NCBI GenBank assembly: GCA_030770545.1 | Contig: CM061096.1 | Coordinates: 14,737,501 to 14,801,500, forward strand | DNA length: 64,000 bases | Direction of reading: 5' to 3' | Source: Macropodus opercularis | Lineage: Eukaryota > Chordata > Actinopteri > Anabantiformes > Osphronemidae | Part shown: in pieces, positions 61,873-64,000 of the stretch | Layout: the number at the start of each line of letters is the position of its first letter | Position numbering within the stretch: the first letter of the stretch is position 1 | Translations under genes and position numbers: made by a program | Notes under the pieces: model-generated | Told to the model about the DNA's origin: nothing | Databases searched by the model: none | Seen by the model: the letters and a program-made list of their open reading frames with translations, nothing else

Positions 61873-64000
61873 CTACGATGCAGGTTATCTGACCCACAGC
61901 TGCTGCACGCACACGTTCACACGACAGCCAAGCAAAACCCGAAACAGCAGCGAACACGTTTTACCATTACCACAGTCTCACCGAGCTCATAGGACATCTG
62001 ACAACAACAGCCAATTAGAGACACACAAACACTGCTTTCTTTTTCAAGGTTGTTTTACATACAAGCACAGTCAAGAATGATTTGATTGTCACAAATCTTA
62101 TTAGATAAATACCCGTACAACATCAAATAAACAACACAACTTGTTCAACAAGTAAATAAATAAATAAAGTGCAATCCTAAGCATCCCCTCACTCCCCCTT
62201 TGGGCTTCAAGGTGCTTCTAATCATCAGCAGAGAGGGAAATGGAAGCAACATGAATCTGTAAAGTTCCTTTTTCAAACCATTTACCTTTTATCAATTACT
62301 CCTACGTTCATCCATTCATCACGGCCATCGAGTACTACCTACAGTACATGATCTTTGTTGTAATTAGAGGGGATGCCAGCATATGGAGAGACACGCGTGT
62401 GGTTCTGAAGGACACGTGTGTGTGATGCGATCTGCGTGAAAGTGAAGCAGCTCGAAGATGCTCTCGTGTAATGGCAAACAAAAACAAACGCGGCATCTGG
62501 ACAATCCCCCGTGATGAGATGTGACAATTCTCTGTGTCCGCTCGCTCAGTTTCCGCTTTCCCTCCTTCCAGCCTTGATTTGCTGTTTGACACCGGCTGGT
62601 GGCATCACAGCTCCCGTGTGCGTTTGTAATAAATAAACATCAGGGGATGGATGGATGAATAATGCCATTTGATCATAACAACGCCACACACGTCAATATT
62701 CACATTTACTACATTAATGCTGGCTGTTGCGTGGGCTGCGTGTAGTGAGGTGGCATAAAAAGAACAACACATATTTCAGTTATCAGCCGGCATGATGGCT
62801 TCCGTTCAACGCGTACACACATGTAGCTACAAACTGGATTCCATCGATATGCATGATCTGATAATGCTGTTCATTATCCTGGGATCTATCGACTAGTCTC
62901 ACCACTACGGGTCAATGAATTACATAAATAAGGCCCAGCATGGCGGCGCGTGTGCGAGACTGTGCGTCACTGCTTAATTAGATAAATGGAAACATTGGGC
63001 AACAGCGGCTGGAAGAGGGAAGTCCTGACTACAGAAGGTCATGTTCATACTGGGAATGAGGGGAAGTCAGGGTCCCACCAAAACATAACTGCTCACATGC
63101 ATCACCATTCACAAACCGGCATCTGCCCAGTTTTGGAGCAAAATATGGGTCAACTCTTTGAACCTATTTTGTCTTATTCTGAGGCAAATGCACGACGGCA
63201 TTGCTGCTGTTAACACACATGATCCAGTTGTCTGTCGCTGACCCCTGAGAATAATAGTCGATAAGCGTTTAGTTTGAGGTGAATATGTCCAGACATCTGC
63301 CGACACTGGGTAAGAAGAAGGTGAAAGGGAAGAAAGAACAAAAGAAACAGACTCGCATATAAAACATAACAGTGTAAGGTTACAGAGAGGCAGCAATGAA
63401 AACTAAATATTAATCATTTCATTCTGTTTCCACCCAACTTGAAGACGCTGCCAGGGTGGCACTTTCAAGCTGAACTGCTTTGAATGCAGCAAGAGACGAA
63501 GTTTCTTCCCTTAATCATTAATGCATTCTTTTCAATACAGGCATGTGATGCATTATTCAACAAAGGCAGAGAGATATATGGAAGGGACTAACGCAGGCCG
63601 ATACGGAAACATTTATTTAATTAAGCAGTAAACATGGAGGACAGAGAGAAAGGCTGGAGAGAACGATGGATCACTAACGTAACAGCGAAATAAATTAACT
63701 CATTATTAAAGCAACTTGTATGACGAGAATTGTTTTCAATTGTTAAAACTCCCAACATCAGGATTTTCTTGGAGCAAAAGTCTGATTACTTTCACAGTTC
63801 ACGTCCACCCTTTTACCTTTTATCCCTACTTCTCTGACTCAAAAATAATCACTGAATCACTGTAGGTGTTTAGAATAATGACAATCAAGCAAAGAAGGTT
63901 AAAATATACAGCGAGCGCTGCATCATAAACAAAACTGAAATGAAAAACGTTTGAATCGAGCGGTTGAGATGATATTGTTCCAGCCTGTTTCCACAGCTGC

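Larger units (their letters stand above)
22042..64000 (-). other. grin2a: grin2a giant intron upstream of the amino-terminal-domain exon (partial, at least 42 kb)
   Basis: The exon at 22041 has a good acceptor, and the preceding grin2a exon (signal peptide and first half of the amino-terminal domain) is not found to the right edge. Known GRIN2A genes have very large 5' introns, so one intron covering this region is the simplest reading. I see microsatellites, purine-rich tracts, one dispersed fish repeat, a 12-base-stem hairpin and two unassigned exon-like segments, all listed separately. No other protein domain, tRNA, rRNA or complete transposon was recognised. A nested gene cannot be excluded by eye. 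Confidence 0.8.

Overview
The window is vertebrate nuclear DNA, almost certainly from a ray-finned (teleost) fish. It has spliced exons with GT/AG borders, long CA/TG microsatellites, an interspersed repeat type common in teleost genomes, a decayed piggyBac transposon, and very low coding density. Nothing prokaryotic is present (no operons, CRISPR or IS elements).

One recognisable host gene is present. It is on the minus strand and is the middle part of an NMDA receptor GluN2A subunit gene (grin2a; I cannot tell the a from the b fish paralogue). Reading right to left, eight consecutive coding exons lie at 22041-21875, 19964-19536, 11040-10926, 7345-7143, 4053-3882, 3299-3146, 2284-2159 and 2056-1827. 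Their phases fit together with no frameshift and total 1596 bases (532 codons). They run from the second part of the amino-terminal domain, through ligand-binding segment S1 and helix M1, to the pore loop (M2) and M3 with its SYTANLAAF motif. The signal peptide and first part of the amino-terminal domain lie beyond the right edge. Segment S2, M4 and the long C-terminal tail lie beyond the left edge.

Layout: 1-1826 is the start of an intron leading to the S2 exons. 1827-4053 holds four exons in a tight cluster (M3/pore, M1, two S1 exons). 4054-11040 holds two more exons and a GCTA-rich tandem repeat. 11041-19535 is an 8.5 kb intron carrying a ~740 bp inverted repeat and a 2.3 kb piggyBac element with perfect ends but a broken transposase. 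19536-22041 holds the two amino-terminal-domain exons, separated by an intron that I believe is absent from the human gene. 22042-64000 is at least 42 kb of a single giant intron with microsatellites, low-complexity tracts, one dispersed fish repeat, a few hairpins and two exon-like stretches that I could not assign.

The least expected features are the additional intron inside the amino-terminal-domain exon, the long intronic inverted repeat (a potential double-stranded RNA in the grin2a pre-mRNA), the piggyBac copy with intact ends and retained catalytic-motif segments, and an unrecognised exon-like open segment at 41218-41429. I found no clear new gene system.
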